From the NCBI RefSeq assembly GCF_000429605.1, contig NZ_AUCE01000011.1:620001-684000 (forward strand): a stretch of DNA of 64,000 nt. The letters are read 5' to 3'. Shown here piece after piece: positions 55,745 to 64,000 of this stretch. A model generated the notes under the pieces. It saw nothing but the letters and a program-made list of their open reading frames with translations. It made no database searches and had not been told where the DNA came from. Position 1 is the stretch's first letter; every line of letters starts with the position of its first letter. The translations under genes and the position numbers were made by a program. The DNA is from Azonexus hydrophilus DSM 23864 (GTDB lineage Bacteria; Pseudomonadota; Gammaproteobacteria; Burkholderiales; Rhodocyclaceae).

Positions 55745-58700
55745 CTATCGAGATGCCTGCAGCAAGCCCTCCCGGGTTTTGGCCGCTCGTGCGGCCGCCT
55801 GCTGGCGTACCGGGCCGAAGCCGCGTACCGATTCCGGCCAGGCGGCCAGTGCCAGACGTCCGGGGCCGGGCGGCATGGTGGCGATACGTTTCAGGTCGGC
55901 TTCGTAATCCGCCAGCAATTGCCGATCCAGGCGGGCCTCCTCGCCGTTGCGCCAGGGGTCGAGCCAGCTGCCGCGCCAGCGGCGGGCACGGGCGAGCAGA
56001 CGAAGCAGGGGCAGCAGCCAGGGACCGAAATGGATTTTCCGAGGTCGGCCGTCGCTGCCTTGACGGGAAAGTCCCGGGGGCGCCAGATGGAAGCCGAGCT
56101 TGAGCTTACCGTCGAAGCGGGCGGCAAATTGCGCCAGGAAACTTTGCGCGCTGAGCAGGCGGGCCACCTCCCAGGGGTCTTTCGGCGCCAGCAGGCGCGC
56201 GTACTGGACGGCGACGACCCGGCTCAGGGCGTCGTCGCCCAGCGCCTGGATGGGCGCCAGTCCGGCCCGGTAGCGGGCGGCCAGCGCTGCATCCTGGTAA
56301 GCGCTCAGGTGTTCGACGCGGCGGGCAATCAGTTCGTCCAGCGATTGCTGGTCGATGCCGGGGCGCGCCGGGCGCTCGCCGACCACGGCCGCGACGGCCT
56401 CGGGGTGAGCGGCGACGCGGCGGCCCCAGAGGAAGGCCTGGCGGTTGGCGTCGACGGCGGCACCGTTGAGGGCGATGGCCTGGTCGATGGCGCCGGCCGA
56501 CACCGGGACCAGCCCCTGTTGCCAGGCGCAACCGAGCAGCAGCATGTTGGCGTAGAGCGCGTCGCCCATCAGCACGCTGGCCAGGTGCTGCGCGTCGACG
56601 AAACTGACGCGGTCGGCGCCCAGCGTTTCCTCCAGTTGCCGTTGCAGGCCGGCCTGCGGGAAGCGCCAGTCGCGGTTGCGGGTGAATTCGGCGGTCGGCG
56701 TGGCGGTGCAGTTGACGATGGCGCGGGTGTGGCCTTCCAGCATTTTTGCGCAGGCTTCGGGGCTGGCGCTGACGACCAGGTCGCCGCCCAGGATGGCGTC
56801 GGCTTCCCCGGTTGCGATGCGGGCGGCGTGGATGTCCCCGGGGCGGTCGGCAATGCGCAGGTGCGAGAAGACGGCGCCGTATTTCTGCGCCAGTCCGGTC
56901 ATGTCCAGTGTCGACACGCCCTTGCCGTCGAGGTGTGCGGCCATGCCGAGCAGGGCGCCGAGGGTGATCACGCCCATGCCGCCGACCCCGGTGATCAGCA
57001 GGTTGTACGGCTGTTCGGTCGACGGCAGGGTGGGCAGCGGCAGGCTGGCCCAGCCGTCATGCTGGGTCGCAGCGGCCTTTTTCGGTCGGCCGCCGGCGAC
57101 GGTGACGAAACTCGGACAGAAGCCCTTGAGGCAGGACAGGTCCTGATTGCAGGCCGACTGGTCGATCTGGCGCTTGGTACCGAAATCGGTCTCGACCGGC
57201 ACCACCGACAGGCAGTTGGATTGCACCGAACAGTCGCCGCAGCCTTCGCAGACATCCTCGTTGATCACGACGCGCCGGCTGGCGGCCGGCATCTTGCCGC
57301 GCTTGCGCCGGCGCCGGGCCTCGGTGGCGCAGACCTGGTCGTAGATGAGAACGGAGACGCCGGGAAACTCGCGCAGCTCGCGCTGGACGACGTCGAGTTC
57401 GTCACGGTGGCGGACCGGAACGTTCGGGGCGAGGTCGGTGATGCCGGCGTATTTCTCCGGCTCGGCGGCGACGATGACCATCTTGCCGACGCCCTCGGCC
57501 TCCAGTTGCCGGGTGATCCGGGCGACGCTCAGGACGCCGTCCACCGGCTGGCCGCCGGTCATGGCGACGGCGTCGTTGTAGAGGATCTTGTAGGTGATCG
57601 GCACTTTCGCCGCAATCGATTGCCGGATGGCCAGCAAGCCGGAGTGGAAGTAGGTGCCGTCGCCGAGGTTGGCGAAGATGTGCTTTTCCTCGGTGAATGG
57701 CGCCTGGCCGACCCAGGGCACGCCTTCGCCGCCCATGTGGGTGAAGGTCGAGGTCGACCGGTCCATCCAGGTCACCATGTAGTGGCAGCCGATGCCGGCG
57801 ACAGCGCGCGAACCTTCGGGGACTTTGGTCGAGGTGTTGTGCGGGCAGCCCGAGCAGAAGTGCGGTTTGCGCTCGGCCAGCACGATGGGGGTTTTCGCTG
57901 CCTGCTGCTTGTCTTCGATCAGCTTCAGCCGGGCTTCGATGGTCGGCGAGGTGAAGAAGCGGCCGATGCGCCGGGCGATGACGCGAGCGATGCTGGCCAC
58001 CGGCAATTCGCCGGCAGCCGGTAGCAGCCAGTCGCTGTGCGCCAGGTAGCCGCCGTCGCCTTCGACGGTCCATTCGCCTTTCTCGTCGAACTTGCCGACG
58101 ATGCGCGGGCGCACGTCGTCGCGCCAGTTGTACAGCTCTTCCTTCAGCTGGTATTCGAGCAACTGGCGTTTTTCCTCGACGACCAGGATTTCTTCCAGCC
58201 CTTCGGCGAAGTGGCGCACGCCTTCCGGCTCCAGCGGCCAGACCATGCCGACCTTGTACAGGCGGATGCCGATCTGCGCGGCGAGCGTTTCGTCGATGCC
58301 GAGTTCGTCGAGTGCCTGGCGTACGTCGAGGTAGCTCTTGCCGGCGGTGAGGATGCCGAGCCGGGGCGCCGGCGAATCGATGATCACGCGGTCGAGCCGG
58401 TTCGCCCGGCAGTAGGCCAGCGCCGCGTAGAGCTTGTGGTTGAGCAGGCGGGCTTCCTGGACCAGCGGCGGGTCCGGCCAGCGGATGTTGAGGCCGTCGG
58501 GCGGCAGGCTGAAATCGTCCGGAATCCTGATGTCGACCGCGCTCGGGTCGATATTCACCGAGGCCGAGGTCTCGACCGTGTCGGCCAGCGCCTTGAACGC
58601 CACCCAGCAACCGGAGTAGCGGCTCATCGCCCAGCCGTGCAGGCCGAAGTCGAGGTATTCCTGCACGTTGGCCGGATAGAGCACCGGCATCATCACCGCC

Positions 58701-59209
58701 TTGAAGACGTGTTCGGTCTGATGCGGCAGCGTCGAGGATTTGGCCGCGTGATCGTCGCCGGCAATCACCAGCACGCCGCCGTGTCTGGCCGTGCCGGCAG
58801 CGTTGGCGTGGCGGAAGACGTCGCCGCAGCGGTCCACGCCCGGCCCCTTGCCGTACCACATGGCGAACACGCCGTCGTATTTGGCGCCGGGGAACAACCC
58901 GACCTGCTGGCTACCCCAGACGGCGGTGGCGGCGAGGTCTTCGTTGACGCCGGGCTGGAAGGTGACGTGGTGCTCGGCCAGGTGGGTCTTGGCCTTCCAC
59001 AGACCGAGATCGAGGTTGCCGAGCGGGCTGCCGCGGTAGCCCGAGACGAAGCCGGCAGTGTTGAGTCCGGCGGCGAGGTCGCGTTCGCGCTGCAGCATCG
59101 GCAGGCGGATCAGTGCCTGGGTGCCGGTCAGGAAGACGCGGCCGCTGTGGCGGGTGTATTTGTCGTCCAGGGTCGCGGATAGCGACGCCGGCAAATCGGG
59201 CTTGCCCAT
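55745..59209 (-). CDS. Fused indolepyruvate ferredoxin oxidoreductase (IorA-IorB)
   Basis: A 1154-residue single-chain 2-oxo-acid:ferredoxin oxidoreductase that converts arylpyruvates (from Phe, Tyr, Trp) or branched 2-oxo acids to acyl-CoA and CO2. In order: N-terminal pyrimidine-type domain (AAGLNTAGFVSGYRGSPLGN), TPP domain (NLGDGTYFHSGLLAIRQSI, LYNDAVAMTGGQPVDG), two ferredoxin-like cysteine clusters (CEGCGDCSVQSNC and CNQDLSCLKGFC) and a gamma domain (LLITGVGGMGVITLG). ATG 59209 is chosen for its GGAGA at 6 bases; ATG 59221 would add four residues. It is divergent from a livKHMGF operon, matching import and breakdown of aromatic or branched amino acids. Confidence 0.93.
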   Translation of the reverse strand: MGKPDLPASLSATLDDKYTRHSGRVFLTGTQALIRLPMLQRERDLAAGLNTAGFVSGYRGSPLGNLDLGLWKAKTHLAEHHVTFQPGVNEDLAATAVWGSQQVGLFPGAKYDGVFAMWYGKGPGVDRCGDVFRHANAAGTARHGGVLVIAGDDHAAKSSTLPHQTEHVFKAVMMPVLYPANVQEYLDFGLHGWAMSRYSGCWVAFKALADTVETSASVNIDPSAVDIRIPDDFSLPPDGLNIRWPDPPLVQEARLLNHKLYAALAYCRANRLDRVIIDSPAPRLGILTAGKSYLDVRQALDELGIDETLAAQIGIRLYKVGMVWPLEPEGVRHFAEGLEEILVVEEKRQLLEYQLKEELYNWRDDVRPRIVGKFDEKGEWTVEGDGGYLAHSDWLLPAAGELPVASIARVIARRIGRFFTSPTIEARLKLIEDKQQAAKTPIVLAERKPHFCSGCPHNTSTKVPEGSRAVAGIGCHYMVTWMDRSTSTFTHMGGEGVPWVGQAPFTEEKHIFANLGDGTYFHSGLLAIRQSIAAKVPITYKILYNDAVAMTGGQPVDGVLSVARITRQLEAEGVGKMVIVAAEPEKYAGITDLAPNVPVRHRDELDVVQRELREFPGVSVLIYDQVCATEARRRRKRGKMPAASRRVVINEDVCEGCGDCSVQSNCLSVVPVETDFGTKRQIDQSACNQDLSCLKGFCPSFVTVAGGRPKKAAATQHDGWASLPLPTLPSTEQPYNLLITGVGGMGVITLGALLGMAAHLDGKGVSTLDMTGLAQKYGAVFSHLRIADRPGDIHAARIATGEADAILGGDLVVSASPEACAKMLEGHTRAIVNCTATPTAEFTRNRDWRFPQAGLQRQLEETLGADRVSFVDAQHLASVLMGDALYANMLLLGCAWQQGLVPVSAGAIDQAIALNGAAVDANRQAFLWGRRVAAHPEAVAAVVGERPARPGIDQQSLDELIARRVEHLSAYQDAALAARYRAGLAPIQALGDDALSRVVAVQYARLLAPKDPWEVARLLSAQSFLAQFAARFDGKLKLGFHLAPPGLSRQGSDGRPRKIHFGPWLLPLLRLLARARRWRGSWLDPWRNGEEARLDRQLLADYEADLKRIATMPPGPGRLALAAWPESVRGFGPVRQQAAARAAKTREGLLQASR

Positions 59210-59349
59210 GTTTGTCTCCATTTATGCGGCCTTGTGGGCCGGTTGCTGTATTCCCGAACACCGGGGGTGGTGGTTTTCGGAATCTGGAGCTTGGAGTATC
59301 GGGGCGGGAGGATGGTTCGTGCAAGCGCCGCGGCGGGCGAAATTTCGTC

Positions 59350-59379
59350 TTGACGTTGGAGTATGTGTATGCGCAGAAT
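59350..59379 (+). promoter_or_regulatory. Candidate sigma-70 promoter of the second Liv operon
   Basis: TTGACG (59350-59355), 18-base spacer, CAGAAT (59374-59379), about 50 bases before the livK-like ATG. The -10 matches only 4 of 6 positions, so this is tentative. The rest of the 218-base divergent gap (59210-59427) shows no clear operator. Confidence 0.35.
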
Positions 59380-59427
59380 CGTTACCTGTTGTTTCCAACA
59401 CCCTTCCCCCATTCAGGAGACCTACCG

Positions 59428-60681
59428 ATGCAAGCCAAGCTTTCCGTAGTAGCCCTTTCCGTTGCAGCAGCCTTCGCTCTTTCCGCCTGTGGCCAGAAGG
59501 ACGCGCCCGCCCCCGTCGCCGCGCCGGCCGCCCCGGAAGCCAAGCCTGAAATCGTCGTCAAGCTCGGCCACGTCGCGCCGATGACCGGCCCGCAGGCTCA
59601 CCTGGGCAAGGACAACGAGAGCGGCGCCTTGCTCGCCGTCGAAGAACTGAATGCACAAGGCCTGGAAATCGGCGGCGCCAAGGTCAAGTTCCAGCTGGTC
59701 TCGGAAGACGACCAGGCCGATCCGAAGCAGGGCACCATCGTTGCCCAGAAGCTGATCGACGCCAAGGTCAATGGCGTGGTCGGCCATCTCAATTCGGGCA
59801 CCACCATCCCGGCTTCCAAGCTCTACTTCGACGCCGGCCTGCCGCAGGTTTCGCCGTCGGCGACCAATCCGAAGTACACGCAACAGGGCTTCAAGACCGC
59901 CTTCCGCGTGATGGCCAACGACATCCAGCAAGGCAAGGTACTCGGCGAGTTCGCCGCCAAGCAGGGCGTCAAGACCGTCGCCATCATCGATGACCGTACC
60001 GCCTACGGTCAGGGTCTCGCCGACGAATTCCGCAAGGCTGCCGAGGCCGCCGGCCTGAAGGTCGTCGCCAATGAATACACCAACGACAAGGCGACCGACT
60101 TCAAGGCCATCCTGACCAAGATCAAGTCGACCAAGGCCGAACTGGTCTTCTACGGCGGCATGGACGCCCAGGGCGGTCCGCTGGTCAAGCAGATGAAGGA
60201 TCTCGGCATCAAGGCCAAGTTCCTCGGCGGCGACGGCGTGTGTACGCCGGAATTCATGAAACTGGGCGGTCCGGCTGCCGATGGCGAATACTGCTCGCTG
60301 CCGGGCGTGCCGCTGGAGCAACTGGCCAAGGGTCCGGAGTTCAAGAGCAAGTTCGAAGCCAAGTTCGGTTACCAGATCCAGCTCTACGCACCGAACGCCT
60401 ACGATGCGGTGATGGTCATTGCCGATTCGATGAAGCGCGCAGGTTCCGTCGAGCCGGCCGCTTATCTGCCGGAGATCGCCAAGACCAAGATGGAAGGGGT
60501 CAGCGGCAATATCGAATTCGACCAGTTCGGCGACCTGACCAGCGGCGCAATTACCCTGTACCAGTACCAGGGCGGCGCACTGAACTACGTCGAGACCCTG
60601 GGTGGCGCCCCGGTTGCCCCGGCCGCCGAGGCTCCCGCCGCACCGACAGCACCGGCAGCACCGGTCGAAGAGAAGAAGTAA
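59428..60681 (+). CDS. Liv-type ABC substrate-binding lipoprotein
   Basis: A 417-residue binding protein. The signal peptide ends in lipobox LSAC (Cys21), so it is likely membrane-tethered in a Gram-negative cell, where LivK proteins are usually free. An Ala/Pro linker (about 26-45) leads to the type I fold (VKLGHVAPMTGPQAHLGKDN, AIIDDRTAYGQGLADEF) close to classical LivJ/LivK proteins, and the chain ends in an Ala/Pro-rich tail (PAAEAPAAPTAPAAPVEEKK). ATG 59428 follows CAGGAGACC. It is the first gene of a livKHMGF operon; a GCAA-capped hairpin follows its stop. Branched or aromatic amino acids are the likely ligands. Confidence 0.94.
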   Translation: MQAKLSVVALSVAAAFALSACGQKDAPAPVAAPAAPEAKPEIVVKLGHVAPMTGPQAHLGKDNESGALLAVEELNAQGLEIGGAKVKFQLVSEDDQADPKQGTIVAQKLIDAKVNGVVGHLNSGTTIPASKLYFDAGLPQVSPSATNPKYTQQGFKTAFRVMANDIQQGKVLGEFAAKQGVKTVAIIDDRTAYGQGLADEFRKAAEAAGLKVVANEYTNDKATDFKAILTKIKSTKAELVFYGGMDAQGGPLVKQMKDLGIKAKFLGGDGVCTPEFMKLGGPAADGEYCSLPGVPLEQLAKGPEFKSKFEAKFGYQIQLYAPNAYDAVMVIADSMKRAGSVEPAAYLPEIAKTKMEGVSGNIEFDQFGDLTSGAITLYQYQGGALNYVETLGGAPVAPAAEAPAAPTAPAAPVEEKK

Positions 60682-60698
60682 GCAGCCAGTCTGCACCA

Positions 60699-60726
60699 GG
60701 AAACGGCACCGCAAGGTGCCGTTTCC
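60699..60726 (+). promoter_or_regulatory. Intercistronic hairpin with GCAA tetraloop
   Basis: Perfect 12-bp stem GGAAACGGCACC/GGTGCCGTTTCC closed by GCAA, 17 bases after the binding-protein stop and 25 bases before livH. No T-run follows. Same position and size as the hairpin after the first binding-protein gene (45858-45885), with different sequence. Confidence 0.78.
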
Positions 60727-60751
60727 ATATCCCGGTCTCAACGGATTCAAA

Positions 60752-61675
60752 ATGGATATTTTCCTTCAACAGATCATCAACGGCCTGGTCCAGGGCAGCA
60801 TCTACGCGCTGGTCGCGCTGGGCTACACCATGGTCTACGGCATCATGGGGCTGATCAATTTCGCCCACGGCGAAGTCGTCATGATCGGTGCGCTGATCAG
60901 CATCACCGTGACCAGTACCCTGGCCGCCGCCGGCATGCCGCTCGGACTCGCCGGCCTGTTCGGGCTGGTCGCCGCCATGCTGACCTGCATGGCGCTCGGC
61001 TGGAGCCTTGAACGTATCGCCTACCGCCCGCTGCGCGGTTCGCCCCGGTTAACGCCCCTGATCACGGCGATCGGTATGTCGATCGTCCTGCAGAACCTGG
61101 CGATGATCTTCTGGGGGCGCAATTACATGACCTTCCCGCCGCTGCTGCCCAAGGTCAATTTCGAATTTGCCGGCACCCATTTCACGCTGGTCCAGGTAGT
61201 CATCGTGCTGTTGTCGGCGGCGCTGATGGCCGGTCTGGTCTTCCTCGTCTATCGCACCAAGCTCGGCATGGCCATGCGCGCCACCGCCCAGAACCCGGCC
61301 GTGGCCAGCCTGATGGGGGTCAATATCAACCGCGTCATCGCCTCGGCCTTCGTCATCGGCTCGGCGCTGGCCGCCGTCGCCGGCGTCATGGTTGGCAGCT
61401 ACTACGAAATCGCCCACTACCAGATGGGCTTCATGCTCGGCCTCAAGGCCTTCACTGCGGCCGTGCTTGGCGGTATTGGCAATCTCGCCGGGGCGATGGC
61501 CGGCGGTATCCTGCTCGGCATCATCGAGGCGCTCGGGGCCGGTTATATCGGCGACTTCACCGGCGGCTTCCTCGGCAGCCATTACCAGGACATCTTCGCC
61601 TTTGTCGTGCTGATCGTCGTGCTGATGTTCAAGCCTTCCGGTTTGTTTGGCGAGAAGACGGGAGACCGCGCATGA
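60752..61675 (+). CDS. livH: Branched-chain amino acid ABC transporter permease LivH
   Basis: Inner-membrane permease of 307 residues, 8 or so helices. Family-typical start MDIFLQQIINGLVQGSIYAL, then GYTMVYGIMGLINFAHGE, and FTAAVLGGIGNLAGAMAGG near the C-terminus. ATG 60752 is the natural start; the open frame back to 60602 is a shadow of the binding-protein gene. It overlaps livM by ATGA. Confidence 0.95.
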   Translation: MDIFLQQIINGLVQGSIYALVALGYTMVYGIMGLINFAHGEVVMIGALISITVTSTLAAAGMPLGLAGLFGLVAAMLTCMALGWSLERIAYRPLRGSPRLTPLITAIGMSIVLQNLAMIFWGRNYMTFPPLLPKVNFEFAGTHFTLVQVVIVLLSAALMAGLVFLVYRTKLGMAMRATAQNPAVASLMGVNINRVIASAFVIGSALAAVAGVMVGSYYEIAHYQMGFMLGLKAFTAAVLGGIGNLAGAMAGGILLGIIEALGAGYIGDFTGGFLGSHYQDIFAFVVLIVVLMFKPSGLFGEKTGDRA

Positions 61676-62741
61676 AGAACTGGCTTTCCCCCAAATCGAT
61701 GACCGGCATCGCGCTGATCGCCATCGCCCTGATCGTGCTGCCGCACGTGGTTGGCATGGGCGGACAGGCCTGGGTGCGCATCCTCAATTTCGCCATCCTC
61801 TATGTCTTCCTGGCGCTCGGCCTGAACATCGTGGTCGGTTTTGCCGGTCTGCTCGATCTTGGCTACATCGCCTTCTACGCGGTCGGCGCCTATACCTGGG
61901 CGCTGCTCGCTAGTCCGCACTTCGGCCTGCATTTCCCGGTCTGGGCGATCCTGCCGATCGGCGCCCTGATGGCCTGCGTTTTCGGCGTCCTGCTTGGTTC
62001 ACCGACGCTCAAGTTGCGCGGCGATTATCTGGCCATCGTCACACTGGGTTTCGGCGAAATCATCCGCATCTTCCTCAACAACCTGAATTCGCCGGTCAAT
62101 ATCACCAACGGGCCGCAGGGCATCACCCTGATCGATCCGGTCAAGGTCGGCGATTTCAGTTTTGCCGGAACCTCGCAGATATTCGGCATGACCATGACCG
62201 GGCCGCAGAAGTATTACTACCTGCTGGTCGCGCTGGCGCTGCTGGTCATCATCATCAACGTCCGCCTGCAGCACTCGCGTATCGGCCGCGCCTGGCAGGC
62301 GATCCGCGAAGACGAGATCGCGGCCAAGGCGGTCGGCATCAACACCCGCAACATCAAGCTGCTGGCGTTTGCCATGGGCGCCTCGTTCGGCGGCATCGCC
62401 GGTGGCATCTTCTCGGCCATGCAGGGCTTCGTTTCGCCGGAGAGCTTCTCGCTGATCGAGTCGATCATGGTCCTGGCGATGGTCGTGCTCGGCGGCATGG
62501 GGCATATTCCCGGGGTCATCCTCGGCGCCGTGCTGCTGACCTTCCTGCCCGAAGTGCTGCGTTACGCGGTGACGCCGGTGCAGATGGCGCTGTTCGGCAA
62601 GATTCTGGTCGATCCGGAAAGTCTGCGCATGCTGGTCTTCGGGCTGGCGCTGGTGCTGGTGATGCGCTTCAAGCCGGCCGGCCTGTGGCCGTCACCAGAG
62701 CGTAGCCGGGAATTGAGCGAAAAGCCGGTGGAGGTCGTCAA

Positions 62742-62745
<4 letters not shown>
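61672..62745 (+). CDS. livM: Branched-chain amino acid ABC transporter permease LivM
   Basis: Inner-membrane permease of 357 residues. Motifs: LGLNIVVGFAGLLDLGYIAFYAVGAY (read here in part), LKLRGDYLAIVTLGFGEIIR, and the ATPase-contact loop AWQAIREDEIAAKAVGI. It overlaps livH and livG by ATGA, giving a tightly coupled transporter operon. Confidence 0.95.
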
Positions 62746-63503
<758 letters not shown>

Positions 63504-64000
63504 ATGCTTGAAGTAACGGGACTCCACGTCGCCTATGGCGGCATTCAGGCGGTGCGCAGCATCACCTTTCACGTGAACGAAGGCGAAACCGTCGCCCTGA
63601 TCGGGGCCAACGGTGCCGGCAAGACGACCACGCTGAAAGCCATCTCGCGGATGGTCGGGGCAACTGGCGACGTCCATTTCTGCGGCGAGAAGATACTCGG
63701 CATCTCGCCGCACGAAATCATCCGCAAGGGCATCGCGCTGGTGCCCGAGGGCCGCGGCGTTTTCCCGCGCCTGTCGGTGCTGGAAAACCTGCGCATGGGC
63801 GCCTTTGTCCGTGACGACAAGGCGGCCATCGCCGACGACATCGAGCGCATGTATGCCTATTTCCCCCGCCTGAAGGAACGTGCCGACCAGTTGGCCGGCA
63901 CGCTTTCGGGCGGCGAACAGCAGATGCTGGCCATCGGTCGGGCGCTGATGAGCCGGCCGAAGATGCTGCTGCTCGACGAACCGTCGATGGGTCTGGCGCC
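63504..64000 (+). CDS. livF: Branched-chain amino acid ABC transporter ATPase LivF, 3' end cut by window edge
   Basis: The ATG at 63504 follows the livG stop immediately. About 165 residues are visible of the roughly 235 expected: MLEVTGLHVAYGGIQAVRSI, Walker A GANGAGKTT near 37, LVPEGRGVFPRLSVLENL, signature LSGGEQQM near 137 and Walker B LLLDEPSMGLA at the right edge. It completes the canonical livKHMGF set. Confidence 0.95.
   Translation, partial: MLEVTGLHVAYGGIQAVRSITFHVNEGETVALIGANGAGKTTTLKAISRMVGATGDVHFCGEKILGISPHEIIRKGIALVPEGRGVFPRLSVLENLRMGAFVRDDKAAIADDIERMYAYFPRLKERADQLAGTLSGGEQQMLAIGRALMSRPKMLLLDEPSMGLA

Noticed and set aside
59113..59427. N-terminal extension of the second Liv binding protein
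   Set aside because: It runs into the divergent oxidoreductase gene; a lipoprotein signal starts at ATG 59428 behind CAGGAGACC.

Overview
The window is GC-rich DNA with almost no non-coding sequence, and most genes are packed into operons with 4-base ATGA overlaps. Gene content points to a respiring, metabolically versatile betaproteobacterium, most likely of the Rhodocyclales (Dechloromonas/Azonexus/Thauera-like). The indicators are ETF-quinone oxidoreductase beside an acyl-CoA dehydrogenase, fused isobutyryl-CoA mutase IcmF, fused indolepyruvate ferredoxin oxidoreductase, a PhaM-type polyhydroxyalkanoate granule protein, two Liv-type ABC importers, and very many c-di-GMP and two-component proteins. 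The genus is inferred from gene content only. I saw no rRNA, tRNA, CRISPR array, insertion sequence or phage module, and no gene-free stretch over 300 bases.

Layout. 1-4.8 kb: an acyl-CoA dehydrogenase (cut by the left edge), ETF-QO and an NCS2-like permease, closed by a clear terminator. 4.9-15.0 kb: a diguanylate cyclase facing a five-gene, translationally coupled minus-strand operon: REC-PAS-GGDEF-EAL-REC, a PAS/GAF kinase, REC-HD-GYP, a single-receiver protein and a hemerythrin-PAS kinase. 15.1-28.9 kb: phosphoglycerate mutase gpmI, then more signalling genes. These are a soluble NarL-type two-component pair, a chemoreceptor, an unusual protein with two tandem winged-helix repeats, a Cache-hybrid kinase with Hpt, and a PhnD-like binding protein paired with another hybrid kinase; an AraC-type regulator follows. 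29.0-32.3 kb: icmF. 32.4-37.4 kb: a TetR-adaptor-RND efflux operon behind a long palindromic operator candidate. 37.5-39.5 kb: an M48 metalloprotease and a Crp/Fnr-type regulator. 39.7-48.5 kb: an acyl-CoA ligase, a full Liv-type transporter, a PaaK-like protein and a small exported protein. 48.5-55.7 kb: an AMACR-like racemase, a conserved membrane protein, an SPFH/NfeD pair, PhaM, a LuxR response regulator convergent with a sensor kinase, and a membrane-anchored methyltransferase. 55.7-64.0 kb: the fused indolepyruvate oxidoreductase, divergent from a second canonical livKHMGF operon cut by the right edge.

How the parts fit. The metabolic genes describe import and CoA-dependent breakdown of branched-chain and aromatic amino acids or carboxylic acids: Liv-type uptake, CoA ligation, ETF-linked oxidation, IcmF rearrangement and 2-oxo-acid oxidation. 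The 5-28 kb block is a dense signalling island whose main readable output is c-di-GMP turnover, probably driven in part by oxygen through the hemerythrin domain. The least explained items are the five-gene c-di-GMP operon, the double winged-helix protein, the PaaK-like protein without the usual ATP P-loop, and the matching tetraloop hairpins after both Liv binding-protein genes.
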